From Agromyces atrinae (lineage in GTDB: Bacteria; Actinomycetota; Actinomycetes; Actinomycetales; Microbacteriaceae), in NCBI RefSeq assembly GCF_013407835.1, contig NZ_JACCBI010000001.1:2666001-2730000 (forward strand): a stretch of 64,000 nt of DNA, written 5' to 3'. The notes under the pieces were generated by a model. The model worked only from the letters and a program-made list of their open reading frames with translations. It did no database searches and was not told where the DNA came from. The number at the start of each line of letters is the position of its first letter. Position 1 is the stretch's first letter. Positions 14,849 to 22,910 of this stretch are shown here, one piece after another. A program made the translations under genes and the position numbers.

Positions 14849-15349
14849 ATGACCGACCGATTCGCCGAAGCGCTCATCGCCGCCGGGCCGACGAGCGAAT
14901 ACCCGGTGCGCATGCGCGAGTTCGCCCGACTCGTGGGCCGGTGGGATGCCCGCGGGCGACGCCTCGACGAGGGCTCCGGCGAGTGGCGTGAGCGCACGTT
15001 CGAGTGGGTCGTCGAGTACGTGCTCGAGGGGCGCGCGGTTCAAGACCTCGAGATCACGACGGATGACGCGCGCCGATCGATCGCGACGGCCGTGCGTGTC
15101 TACGACCCCGAGGCCGGCGCCTGGCGAGTGAGCTTCTTCTCACCCGAGACGGGGGAGTACTGCACCCTCGTCGCGACGTCGTACCGCGACGGAATCCGCC
15201 AAGACGGAACGCGCACCGACGGCCTGCCGATCCGTTGGAACTTCAGCGGCATCACCGACGACACCTACACGTGGGACGGCTGGGTCTCGCACGACGACGG
15301 CCGCACGTGGGTGCACACCGACCACGTCGAGGCGACCCGCCTGCGCTGA
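14849..15349 (+). CDS. DUF1579-like hypothetical protein
   Basis: A 166-aa soluble protein with a lipocalin-like pattern: LVGRWDARGRRLDEGSG, EYVLEGRAVQDLEI, VRVYDPEAGAWRVSFFSPETGEY, and a C-terminal WNFSGITDDTYTWDGWVSHDDGRTW. This matches the layout of small DUF1579-type proteins that measure or bind small molecules, but the function is not established. The ATG at 14849 is the natural start. It follows the epoxide hydrolase on the same strand and may be co-transcribed. Confidence 0.7.
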   Translation: MTDRFAEALIAAGPTSEYPVRMREFARLVGRWDARGRRLDEGSGEWRERTFEWVVEYVLEGRAVQDLEITTDDARRSIATAVRVYDPEAGAWRVSFFSPETGEYCTLVATSYRDGIRQDGTRTDGLPIRWNFSGITDDTYTWDGWVSHDDGRTWVHTDHVEATRLR

Positions 15350-15402
15350 CCCGCGCTCGCACCCGCGGCACCCTGTCCGCACCCCAGCACCCTGCCCACG
15401 CC

Positions 15403-15462
15403 TGCGCCACTTCCTGCGCGTTTGCGCCACTCCGGCTGGCGCAAACGCGATGAAGTGGCGCA
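15403..15462. repeat. Long nested intergenic palindrome
   Basis: The outer arms tgcgccacttc (15403-15413) and gaagtggcgca (15452-15462) enclose perfect 13-bp inner arms cgcgtttgcgcca (15417-15429) and tggcgcaaacgcg (15437-15449), with bulges of 3 and 2 bases and a 7-base loop. The word tgcgccact is also directly repeated (15403 and 15423). It lies between the 14849 gene and padR. It could terminate transcription, though no T-tract follows. Confidence 0.7.
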
Positions 15463-15490
15463 CGCCCGCGACATCCACTATTCAGTCTTG

Positions 15491-15535
15491 CTATCTACCG
15501 GTACTCGGCGTTACTATCTACCGGTAGTCAGTAAC
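15491..15535 (+). promoter_or_regulatory. PadR operator candidate: direct repeats and 26-bp palindrome
   Basis: ctatctaccggta occurs twice, at 15491-15503 and 15514-15526, 23 bases apart (about two helical turns). The second copy is the centre of a palindrome from gttact (15510-15515) to agtaac (15530-15535), with 11 of 13 positions paired around ctaccggtag. It lies 23 bases before the padR start, as expected for autoregulation. Confidence 0.6.
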
Positions 15536-15557
15536 ACCGAATAGTGAAAGAGGCGTC

Positions 15558-15908
15558 GTGGCGAAACAGATGACCGAGATGCTCAAGGGAACCCTTGAGG
15601 GCGTCGTGCTCGCGATCCTCGCGACGAAGCCGGCCTACGGGTACGACATCACCGCGCGGCTGCGCGACCAGGGCTTCACCGACATCGTCGAGGGCACCGT
15701 CTACGCGCTCCTCATCCGCATCGAGCAGCGCGGGCTCGTCGACGTCGAGAAGGTCCCCTCCGAGAAGGGCCCGCCCCGCAAGGTCTACTCGCTCAACGCG
15801 GCGGGCGCCGAGTACCTCGACGAGTTCTGGAAGACCTGGGCGTTCCTCGCCGACCGCATCGAACACCTCCGCGGCGAGGTCGCAGCCACCGAGACAGAAG
15901 GAGAATGA
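15558..15908 (+). CDS. PadR family transcriptional regulator
   Basis: A 116-aa PadR winged-helix repressor: MLKGTLEGVVLAILATKPAYGYDI (about residues 8-31), then VEGTVYALLIRIEQRGLV, followed by PPRKVYSLNAAGAEYL and a C-terminal dimer helix. The GTG at 15558 has AGAGGCG upstream. PadR-DUF1048 pairs commonly sit before ABC exporters and control them; here the ATPase and permease follow directly in one operon. The palindrome just upstream is its likely operator. Confidence 0.9.
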   Translation: MAKQMTEMLKGTLEGVVLAILATKPAYGYDITARLRDQGFTDIVEGTVYALLIRIEQRGLVDVEKVPSEKGPPRKVYSLNAAGAEYLDEFWKTWAFLADRIEHLRGEVAATETEGE

Positions 15909-15910
15909 CC

Positions 15911-16291
15911 ATGGCAGCGAAATGGATCGAAGCGCTCACCGGATCGCTCGAGCAGAAGAAGCAGTACAAGCAGGCCGTCGCCCGCATCGAGGCCCTCCCC
16001 ACGCCCTACCGCGAGACCGCGAAGGCGCTCAACCGCTACCTCATGTACTACGGCGGTGTGACCGACGGCGACACGATCGTGACGATGTTCCTCGATCACG
16101 CCGACCTGTGGGAGCGCGCGGCCGTCGACGAGACCCCCGTCCGCGACATCGTCGCTGACGATCCCGTCGAGTTCGCCGAGTCGTTCGCGCGAGCATACGC
16201 CGGCGCGCAGTGGATCGACAAGGAACGCGCCCGCCTGACCGCTGCCATCGACGCGGCCGTCGGGGATGCCTCGGGAGGCGAACCGTCATGA
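15911..16291 (+). CDS. DUF1048 family protein
   Basis: A 126-aa soluble alpha-helical protein with the DUF1048 pattern: YLMYYGG, FLDHADLWERAAVDETPVRDIVADDPVEFAESF. The ATG at 15911 is preferred to the ATG at 15905 because AGGAG at 15899-15903 is then 7 bases away; the earlier ATG would overlap the padR stop. DUF1048 genes follow PadR genes in many Gram-positive genomes. Its role is unknown, possibly modulating PadR or the transporter. Its stop overlaps the ATPase start by ATGA. Confidence 0.82.
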   Translation: MAAKWIEALTGSLEQKKQYKQAVARIEALPTPYRETAKALNRYLMYYGGVTDGDTIVTMFLDHADLWERAAVDETPVRDIVADDPVEFAESFARAYAGAQWIDKERARLTAAIDAAVGDASGGEPS

Positions 16292-17091
16292 CGATCGAGA
16301 CCGGGCCCGCCATCAGCGTGCGCGGCATCGCGAAGTCGTTCGGTGAGGTCGACGTGCTGCGCGGGGTCGACTTCGATGTCGCTGCTGGCAGCATCTTCGC
16401 TCTCCTCGGCTCGAACGGCGCGGGCAAGACGACGCTCGTGCGCATCCTCTCGACCCTCCTGCCCGCCGACGGTGGTGCGGCGACGGTCGTCGGGTTCGAT
16501 ACGGCGACGGATGCCGATGAGGTACGCCGCGCGATCAGCCTGACGGGTCAGTTCGCGGCCGTCGACGACGTGCTGAGCGGTCGCGAGAACCTCGTGCTCG
16601 TCGCGCGCCTCCGTCACCTCGACGATCCGGGCACGATCGCCGACGCCCTGCTCGCCCGTTTCGAGCTCACCGAAGCCGGAGGGCGCCGCGTCGCGACGTA
16701 CTCGGGCGGCATGCGCCGACGTCTCGACATCGCCATGAGCCTCGTCGGCGACCCGGCGGTCATCTTCCTCGACGAGCCGACCACGGGCCTCGACCCCGAG
16801 GCGCGCATCGAGGTGTGGCAGACGGTGCGCGAGCTCGCCTCGCACGGCACGACCGTGCTCCTCACGACCCAGTACCTCGACGAGGCGGAACAGCTCGCCG
16901 ATCGCATCGCGATCCTGCACGAGGGCGTCATCATCCAGAACGGCACGCTCGCCGAGCTCATCGCCCTGCTGCCGCCCGCGAGGGTCGAGTACGTCGAACG
17001 GAAGCCCTCGCTCGAAGAGGTCTTCCTCTCTCTCGTGGGTCGTTCGCCCGCGTCATCCGTCGACGAATCGACGAAGGAGGACAGATCATGA
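16288..17091 (+). CDS. ABC transporter ATP-binding protein (DrrA-like)
   Basis: A 267-aa ATPase. Walker A GSNGAGKT (41-48), signature YSGGM (138-142), Walker B VIFLDEP (158-164) and the TTQYLDEAEQLADRI H-loop region, where the usual His is Gln, match the DrrA/CcmA group of drug or antibiotic exporters. The C-terminal ~60 residues are the extra domain of this group. The ATG overlaps the DUF1048 stop by ATGA; the stop overlaps the permease start. It energises the following membrane protein. Confidence 0.93.
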   Translation: MTIETGPAISVRGIAKSFGEVDVLRGVDFDVAAGSIFALLGSNGAGKTTLVRILSTLLPADGGAATVVGFDTATDADEVRRAISLTGQFAAVDDVLSGRENLVLVARLRHLDDPGTIADALLARFELTEAGGRRVATYSGGMRRRLDIAMSLVGDPAVIFLDEPTTGLDPEARIEVWQTVRELASHGTTVLLTTQYLDEAEQLADRIAILHEGVIIQNGTLAELIALLPPARVEYVERKPSLEEVFLSLVGRSPASSVDESTKEDRS

Positions 17092-17852
17092 GTCTGCACG
17101 CCCTCGGGGAGACCCGGATTCTCACGGGCCGATCGCTCCGGCACATCCTGCGGAGCCCCGACACGATCATCACGACGGCGGTCACGCCGATCGCGCTCCT
17201 GCTGCTCTTCGTCTTCGTGCTCGGCGGGGCGATCGATACGGGCGCCGGCGTCTCGTACGTCGACTACCTGCTGCCCGGCATCCTGCTCATCACGATCGCG
17301 TCGGGCGTCGCGTACACGTCGTACCGCCTCTTCCTCGATCTGCAGGGCGGCATCGTCGAACGATTCCAGTCGATGCCGATCGCGCGGTCGAGCGTGCTGT
17401 GGGCGCACGTGCTCACGTCGCTCGCGGCGAACCTCGCCTCGATCGCTCTCGTCACGGGCGTCGCCCTGCTCATGGGGTTCCGCACGGGTGCATCGATCGC
17501 CGCGTGGCTCGCCGTCGCCGGCATCCTCGTGCTCTTCACCCTCGCTCTCACGTGGGTCGCGGTGATCGCCGGACTCTCGGCGAAGACCGTCGACGGCGCG
17601 AGTGCGTTCAGCTATCCGCTCATCTTCCTGCCGTTCATCAGTTCGGCGTTCGTGCCGACCGAGTCGATGCCCGCGCCCGTCGCATGGTTCGCCGAGAACC
17701 AGCCGGTGACGTCGATCGTCGACACGATCCGCGCGCTGTTCGCGGGGCAGCCCGACGGGGGAGAGATTGGGGTGGCCCTCGCGTGGCTCGTCGGCATCCT
17801 CATCGCCGCCAGTTCGATCGCGACGCTGCTGTACCGGCGACGCGTGCGCTGA
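17088..17852 (+). CDS. ABC-2 type transporter permease (DrrB-like)
   Basis: A 254-aa membrane protein with six hydrophobic helices and the ABC-2 pattern LLPGILLITIASGVAYTS, FQSMPIARSSVLWAHVL and FLPFISSAFVPTESMPAPV. The start overlaps the ATPase stop by ATGA and is preceded by AAGGAGGA. Together with the ATPase it should form a DrrAB-type exporter for a hydrophobic compound, which the sequence does not identify. Expression is probably controlled by the PadR at the operon start. Confidence 0.92.
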   Translation: MSLHALGETRILTGRSLRHILRSPDTIITTAVTPIALLLLFVFVLGGAIDTGAGVSYVDYLLPGILLITIASGVAYTSYRLFLDLQGGIVERFQSMPIARSSVLWAHVLTSLAANLASIALVTGVALLMGFRTGASIAAWLAVAGILVLFTLALTWVAVIAGLSAKTVDGASAFSYPLIFLPFISSAFVPTESMPAPVAWFAENQPVTSIVDTIRALFAGQPDGGEIGVALAWLVGILIAASSIATLLYRRRVR

Positions 17853-17894
17853 TTCGTTCTTGCCTTACTGTGCGGCTGCAGGAGGACGACTGAT

Positions 17895-18839
17895 ATGAAC
17901 CCGTTCGAGATCATCGACACCTACGCGGATGACGTCGCGGGGCGTCTTCCGCGGCGGCAGCGCTCCGACGTCGCGGCCGAGCTGCGCTCGCTTCTGCGCG
18001 ACGAGCTCGAGGGCCGGGCTGCCGACTCGGGCCGACCGGCCGACGAGGCCATGGTGCTCGACCTCCTCCGGTCGTTCGGAGCACCTGACGAGGTGGCTGA
18101 TCGCTACCGGCCGGCCGGCTTCACCGTCATCCGCCCCGCCGACGCCCCGGCGTTCGCCTGGATCGCCCTCATCGGCGTCGCCGCGCAGTGGGCGCTGACG
18201 TTGCCCGGCGTGTTCATCGGAGCGGATGAACCGTGGGGACGCCTCGCCGCCTGGTGGCTGTCGTGGGGGCTCGGTGCGTTCTGGTGGCCCGGCTTCCTCG
18301 TGACGATGACGCTCATTGCTGGGTGGGTCGGCTCGCAACGGGGTGAGCGAGTCTGGTCGCCGCGCGTCGTCGACCGTGACCGCGTGAATCGCGGGTTGTA
18401 CGTGCTCTACATCGCCCTCGGCGTGGTCGGTGCGAGCATCGTGATCTCGCTGCCGTGGCTCGCCGTCTGGGCGACCTGGTTGCCGCAGCCGGTGATCGAC
18501 GTGTTCGCGTTCGACGCGGAGTTCCTCGCCTGGCGTGCCGTGTGGGTGCTGCCGCTGTGGCTCGCACTTCTCGCGCTCAGCATCGTCGTGCTCGCCGCAG
18601 GGCGCTGGAGTCGCACGACCCGGCGCATCGCCCTGGTGATCGACGCCGCCTGGATCGTGGTGTGCGTGTGGTGGGTCGCCTCCGGCCCGGTGTTCGTCAA
18701 CGCGGATGCCGACGGCGTCACGCGCCTCGCGCTCATCCTGGTCGCCGTTCTCGCGCTCATCGAACTCGTGCGCGGAGTGCGCCGCGAACTCGCCGGGCGA
18801 CGTGCGCCCGTCGTGACGGTCGGGCCGCGCGCCGCGTGA
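17895..18839 (+). CDS. HAAS-domain membrane protein
   Basis: A 314-aa protein. Residues 1-70 form a HAAS-type helical signalling domain (PRRQRSDVAAELRSLLRDELEGR, MVLDLLRSFGAPDEVADRY). About seven hydrophobic helices follow. HAAS domains are usually encoded next to PadR regulators, and this gene ends the PadR operon 42 bases after the permease with its own AGGAGGAC ribosome site. It may sense membrane state or anchor PadR signalling; that is inference. Confidence 0.78.
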   Translation: MNPFEIIDTYADDVAGRLPRRQRSDVAAELRSLLRDELEGRAADSGRPADEAMVLDLLRSFGAPDEVADRYRPAGFTVIRPADAPAFAWIALIGVAAQWALTLPGVFIGADEPWGRLAAWWLSWGLGAFWWPGFLVTMTLIAGWVGSQRGERVWSPRVVDRDRVNRGLYVLYIALGVVGASIVISLPWLAVWATWLPQPVIDVFAFDAEFLAWRAVWVLPLWLALLALSIVVLAAGRWSRTTRRIALVIDAAWIVVCVWWVASGPVFVNADADGVTRLALILVAVLALIELVRGVRRELAGRRAPVVTVGPRAA

Positions 18840-18851
18840 GTGCCGACATGG

Positions 18852-18888
18852 CGCAGAGCCCGCCGTCACGATGACGGCGGGCTCTGCG
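18852..18888. terminator. Bidirectional hairpin terminator
   Basis: A 17-bp perfect stem (18852-18868 with 18872-18888) with a 3-base loop. It lies between the stops of the HAAS gene (plus) and the Gly/His-rich MarR gene (minus). The stem begins cgcagagcccgccgtca. No T-tract follows. Confidence 0.75.
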
Positions 18889-18917
18889 GGGTCGGGTGGG
18901 ATGACGCAGAGTGTGCG

Positions 18918-19724
18918 TCAGGCGGCGTCGGGGTGGATGCCGCGAGCTTCAGCCGCGCGACCCTGCTCGAAACCTCGGCCGTAGGCGAAGCCCTGCGCGA
19001 AGGCCGCGCGTCGGCCGAAGCCTCGGCGGTGTCCGCGCTCGGGGCCGAAGCCGTGGCCGGGGCCGAATTCAGGGCCGAAGCCAGGCCCGAAGCCGCGGTG
19101 CCCGTGAGGGTGGCCCTTCTCGCTGTCGTGCGGGTGTTCGTGCGCCTCGCGCGGGTCGAAGTCGAGTCCGAAGTCCGATCGCGGGTCGAAGCCGGGGCGG
19201 GGGCCGAAACCGAATCCGCCGCGCCCGTGACCGAATCCGCGTCCATGACCGAAGCCTCGTCCGTGACCGAAGCCGTGACCGCGGCGCTTGCCGCGCGGCA
19301 TCCGTTCGTTCTCGTCGAAGCCGAGTTCGTGGGCGATCGCCTCGAGGGAGGCGACGGTCGTCGCGAAGTCCTCGGGCGAGACGGCGCCGGCGACGCGGGT
19401 GCGCAGCGCGGTGACACGTTCGAGCAGGGCGTCGTGACCGGCTCGACCGGTCTCCGTGAGGACCCAGGCCCCGGGCTCACCCTCGACCCATCCGAGGTCG
19501 ATGAGGTGGCTGAGCTTGCCCGGGCGGGCGTCGAGACGAGCGGCGAGCGGGTGCTCGGCGCCGCGTTCGACGATCGAGAGTCGACGCCAGTCGCGTCGGG
19601 TGAGGTCTTCGGCGGCGAACAGCTCGTTCATCGCACGCTCGAGCGAGCGGTCGACGGCGCGGAGCCAGTAGCCGAGCGGGCGGTCGGAGGAGGGGGTGTC
19701 AGGTGTGTTGTCGGTGGTGTTCAT
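18918..19724 (-). CDS. MarR-like regulator with a Gly/His/Phe-rich tail
   Basis: The product is 268 aa. Residues ~15-120 form a MarR-type winged helix (LERAMNELFAAEDLTRRDWRRL, KLSHLIDLGWVEGEPGAWVLTETG). From about residue 140 the protein is low complexity: tandem GFGHGR units, then DPREAHEHPHDSEKGHPHGH and many GFGP units. The ATG at 19724 is preferred over an earlier in-frame start because AAGGA lies upstream. It is divergent from another MarR gene with a similar composition. The His clusters could bind metal, but this is inference. Confidence 0.72.
   Translation of the reverse strand: MNTTDNTPDTPSSDRPLGYWLRAVDRSLERAMNELFAAEDLTRRDWRRLSIVERGAEHPLAARLDARPGKLSHLIDLGWVEGEPGAWVLTETGRAGHDALLERVTALRTRVAGAVSPEDFATTVASLEAIAHELGFDENERMPRGKRRGHGFGHGRGFGHGRGFGHGRGGFGFGPRPGFDPRSDFGLDFDPREAHEHPHDSEKGHPHGHRGFGPGFGPEFGPGHGFGPERGHRRGFGRRAAFAQGFAYGRGFEQGRAAEARGIHPDAA
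19222..19285 (-). repeat. Tandem 18-base coding repeats (GFGHGR units)
   Basis: About three imperfect 18-base units of the type cgtgaccgaagc on the plus strand encode GHGRGF on the minus strand. The array lies in the tail of the MarR-like gene and is prone to copy-number change. Confidence 0.6.
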
Positions 19725-19760
19725 GGTGAGGGAGTCCTTTGTGAGTTCGTGATCGATCCC

Positions 19761-19809
19761 ATCGATCGATTGCATGCACTGTTACATGTATATGTAGGAT
19801 GACATGTAT
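19761..19809. promoter_or_regulatory. Operator-like repeats between divergent MarR genes
   Basis: The gap carries the palindromes atcgatcgat (19761-19770) and tgcatgca (19771-19778), and the 8-base word acatgtat twice (19784-19791 and 19802-19809, 18 bases apart). The second copy overlaps the start of the plus-strand gene. AT content is locally high. It is a plausible shared operator for the two regulators. Confidence 0.45.
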
Positions 19810-20494
19810 GTCGGACGAACGTCAAGCCGCTCACGGCGGGCTCCCAGGTGAGGGCATCCCCGCCGAGACCATCGCGCGCATCGAGCAGGCGCTCATCGCG
19901 CTCCGGCACGACCGTCGACGCGGTGGCCCGGGCGGGTTCGGCGGCCCCGGATTCGGCGGGCCGGGCTTCGGCGGACCCGGCGGCTTCGGGATGCGCGGCG
20001 CGGGCCCCCGGGGCGGAGCGTGGGGTCCCGGGTTCGGCCGTGGCCGCGGCGAGCACGAACACGGCGAAGCCGACGGCGGCGACACGTCGCACGACCACGC
20101 GAACCACGCGCACGAGCATCACGGCCGGGGCCCTGCGGCCTTCCGCCACATGGCGCGCATCCGGCTGCTCGAGGTGCTCGACGCGCGCGGCGCCACCGAC
20201 GCTCCGGCCCCCTCGATCAGCGAACTCGCGGCGCTCATCGGCGTCGATCAGCCGCGTGCGAGCCGCCTCGTGCAGGGCGCTCAGCGCGAGGGGCTCGTGC
20301 GGCGCACGGTCGATCCGCGTGATGCGCGTCGCAGCGTCATCCAACTGACCGCCGCCGGCGAGAGGGCGCTCGACGAATCACGCGAGTCGCGACGCGGGGC
20401 CGTGCGCAACGGACTCGCGGGCTTCACCCCCGCCGAGGCCGAGCAGTTCGCCGACCTCCTCGCGCGCTTCGCCGCGGGCCGCGCCGAAGCGTAG
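19808..20494 (+). CDS. MarR-like regulator with Gly-rich and His-rich N-terminal segment
   Basis: The product is 228 aa. After a short helical start (residues 1-38), a Gly-rich stretch of GFGGP units and a His/Asp cluster (GEHEHGEADGGDTSHDH, HAHEHHGRG) precede a C-terminal MarR winged helix (about 115-225: RIRLLEVLDARGATDAPAPS, DQPRASRLVQGAQREGLVRR, DARRSVIQLTAAGERAL). The ATG at 19808 is preferred to the ATG at 19799, which lies in the repeat region. The order of domains is the reverse of its divergent neighbour. The ligand is unknown; metal is possible. Confidence 0.75.
   Translation: MSDERQAAHGGLPGEGIPAETIARIEQALIALRHDRRRGGPGGFGGPGFGGPGFGGPGGFGMRGAGPRGGAWGPGFGRGRGEHEHGEADGGDTSHDHANHAHEHHGRGPAAFRHMARIRLLEVLDARGATDAPAPSISELAALIGVDQPRASRLVQGAQREGLVRRTVDPRDARRSVIQLTAAGERALDESRESRRGAVRNGLAGFTPAEAEQFADLLARFAAGRAEA
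19934..19990 (+). repeat. Gly-rich coding repeat (GFGGP units)
   Basis: Three to four imperfect 15-base units of the form ggcttcggcggaccc encode GFGGP in the N-terminal part of the MarR-like protein. It is the plus-strand counterpart of the repeat at 19222-19285. Confidence 0.6.
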
Positions 20495-20498
20495 GAGA

Positions 20499-21881
20499 TC
20501 AGCGCAGCTGCGCCTGCTTCGCCTGCACCGGGATGAGCAGCGCGAGGCCCACGACGAGCACGAGCACGATGCCGAGAATGCCGAAGTGCGCGCCGCCGAA
20601 GATCGCGATGAAGAGGCCGTACATCGTGGGCGACATCCACACCGCCGCGCGACCCGTGGTCGCGTAGAGGCCGAACACCTCGCCCTCGCGCCCGGCCGGG
20701 ATGAGGCGCGCGAGGAACGTGCGGCTCGCCGACTGGGCGGGGCCGACGAAGATGCAGAGCGCGAGGCCCGCCGTCCAGAACACGATCTGGCCGCCGTCGT
20801 GCAGCAGGAAGACGAGCATGCCCGAGATGATGAGGCCGATGAGGGCCGTGATGATCACGGGCTTCGCGCCGAGCTTGTCGTCGAGGAGGCCGACGGTGAT
20901 CGTCGAGATACCCGCGACGACGTTCGCGGCGATCGCGAAGATGATGACCTCGCCGGGCGTGAAGCCGAAGACCGTGCCGGCGAGCACGCCGCCGAAGGTG
21001 AAGACACCGGTGAGGCCGTCGCGGAACACCGCGCTCGCGAGCAGGAACCAGACCGTCTGGCGGCTGTCCTTCCAGAGACGACGGATGTCGCGGAAGAGGC
21101 GACGATACGAATCGACGATCCCCACGCGCTCACGAGCCGCGCTGGGCGGGGGCGTGAACTCGGGCACGGCGAACAGCACGGGAAGCGCGAAGAGGGCGAA
21201 CCAGACCGCCGCGATGAGCATCGACATGCGCACCGCGAAGCCGTCCTCGCCGACATCCGGCTGGATGAGGCCGAAGTAGACGATGAGCAGCAGCACGATG
21301 CCGCCGACGTAGCCGAGTCCCCAGCCGAGGCCGCTGACGCGTCCGATCGAGCGCGGCGTCGAGACCTGGGCGAGCATCGCGTTGTAGTTGACGCTCGCGA
21401 GCTCGAAGAAGACGGTGCCGACGGCGAGCAGCCCGAGGCCGAACCACAGGAACTCGGGCGCCGGGTACACGAAGTACATGAGCGCGATCGCGACGACGAC
21501 GATGAACGTGTTGACCGCGAGCCAGCGCTTGCGGTGCCCCGACGTGTCGCTGCGCTGCCCGATCACCGGTGCGAGCACGGCGACGATGATGCCCGCACCG
21601 GCGATCGCGATGCTCAGCGCGATGTTCGACTCCTCGGGGTTCCCGAATCCGGAACTCGTCAGGTAGACGGTGAAGACGAACGTCGTGACGACGGCGTTGA
21701 ACGCGGCGGAGCCCCAGTCCCACAGACCCCACGCGACGATCCTGCCCTTGCGCGCGCCTTGCGCCGCGACGGCCTCGACCTGAGCGGTGTCGATGCCGAT
21801 GGTCGCTGCCGCGCCATCCGCCCGGGTCAGGGGTGTGGGCGGGAAGTTGCGCGGGGCGCCTTCGCCTTCGGGCTCGCTCAT
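20499..21881 (-). CDS. MFS transporter of the UMF1/Atg22-like family
   Basis: A 460-aa protein with about twelve hydrophobic helices. The start of the membrane part (GRIVAWGLWDWGSAAFNAVV) and NYNAMLAQVSTPRSIGRVSGLGWGLGY are typical of UMF1-type permeases. The inter-domain loop and VGPAQSASRTFLARLIPAG in the second half support this. The substrate is unknown; Atg22 in yeast exports amino acids from the vacuole. The ATG at 21881 is the only good start. Its stop is 4 bases from the convergent MarR stop. Confidence 0.85.
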   Translation of the reverse strand: MSEPEGEGAPRNFPPTPLTRADGAAATIGIDTAQVEAVAAQGARKGRIVAWGLWDWGSAAFNAVVTTFVFTVYLTSSGFGNPEESNIALSIAIAGAGIIVAVLAPVIGQRSDTSGHRKRWLAVNTFIVVVAIALMYFVYPAPEFLWFGLGLLAVGTVFFELASVNYNAMLAQVSTPRSIGRVSGLGWGLGYVGGIVLLLIVYFGLIQPDVGEDGFAVRMSMLIAAVWFALFALPVLFAVPEFTPPPSAARERVGIVDSYRRLFRDIRRLWKDSRQTVWFLLASAVFRDGLTGVFTFGGVLAGTVFGFTPGEVIIFAIAANVVAGISTITVGLLDDKLGAKPVIITALIGLIISGMLVFLLHDGGQIVFWTAGLALCIFVGPAQSASRTFLARLIPAGREGEVFGLYATTGRAAVWMSPTMYGLFIAIFGGAHFGILGIVLVLVVGLALLIPVQAKQAQLR

Positions 21882-21890
21882 GGGTTCAGG

Positions 21891-22844
21891 CTAGCCCTGA
21901 GTGGTGAACGGCGGGTGTCCCGACGCGACGGCGCGCGCGATGTCGTCCTGCACGAGGTTCGCGTTGACCGCGGCGCCCGCCATCGATCCCGCGCCCATCG
22001 AGACGGGAACGTTGGCCATCGGGTTGACGACGTTGCCGGCTGCCCAGACACCCGGCACGCTCGTCGCGCCGAAGGCATCGACGGCGACGACCGTGCCGAT
22101 CGGCGACTCGGTGAGCTCGGCGCCGAGGTCGGCGAGCAGGGTGCCGTTCGGCACGAGCGTCGGCGCGGTGAAGATCGAGTCGATCGCGACGCTCCGGCCG
22201 TCGGCGAGCACGACCGCGGTGAGCACACCGTCGGTGGAGATCACCTCGGCGACCGGGCCCGGCTCGACGGTCACGCCGCGGGCCGCGAATCCTGCGGCGA
22301 CCTCGGCCTCCGGCATCCCCGTGGCGTTCTCGAAGTACGTGACCTGCGGCGACCACTGGCGCAGCAGCTGAGCCTGGTGCACCCCGCCCGCGCTCGTCGC
22401 GAGCACGCCGATGCGCCGACCGCGCACCTCGTAGCCGTCGCAGTACGGGCACGTGACGACGCCGCGGCCCCACTGCTCGCGGAGGCCCGGGATCGCCGGG
22501 AGCTCGTCGCGGAGTCCGGTCGTCACGATGAGGCGCCGCGCGGTGAGGGTGTCGCCGCCGTCGAGGGTCGCGGCGAATCCGCCGTCGACGGGCGCCGCCG
22601 TGACCGCGCGGCCGTCGACGAACTCGCCGCCGTATCCCTCGATGTCGCGGCGGCCGCGGGCGAGCAGGTCGGTCGGCTTCACGCCGTCGTGGCCGAGCAC
22701 GGCGTGCATGTGTTCCACCACGCCGTTCCGCGGTTCGCCCGCGTCGATGATCGCGACGCGGCGGCCCGCGCGGGTGAGCATGAGGGCGGCGCTCTGGCCG
22801 GCGGTGCCGCCGCCGATGATGAGGACGTCGTGTGTGAGGGTCAT
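21891..22844 (-). CDS. Thioredoxin-reductase-like FAD/NAD(P) oxidoreductase
   Basis: A 317-aa flavoprotein. The FAD motif is LIIGGGTAGQSAALML (8-23), the redox-active pair is CPYC (Cys132 and Cys135), and VWAAGNVV closes the FAD domain near the C-terminus. These features place it in the thioredoxin reductase superfamily; the partner could be thioredoxin or another small thiol protein, or none. The ATG at 22844 gives the expected start MTLTHDVLIIGGG. It is divergent from the XRE-cupin regulator, which may control it. Confidence 0.85.
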   Translation of the reverse strand: MTLTHDVLIIGGGTAGQSAALMLTRAGRRVAIIDAGEPRNGVVEHMHAVLGHDGVKPTDLLARGRRDIEGYGGEFVDGRAVTAAPVDGGFAATLDGGDTLTARRLIVTTGLRDELPAIPGLREQWGRGVVTCPYCDGYEVRGRRIGVLATSAGGVHQAQLLRQWSPQVTYFENATGMPEAEVAAGFAARGVTVEPGPVAEVISTDGVLTAVVLADGRSVAIDSIFTAPTLVPNGTLLADLGAELTESPIGTVVAVDAFGATSVPGVWAAGNVVNPMANVPVSMGAGSMAGAAVNANLVQDDIARAVASGHPPFTTQG

Positions 22845-22910
22845 GAGATCGAGGATGACGTCGGCGAGAGTGATCAGCAAGAAATCATGCCGATCTGGCA
22901 AGATGGGGTC

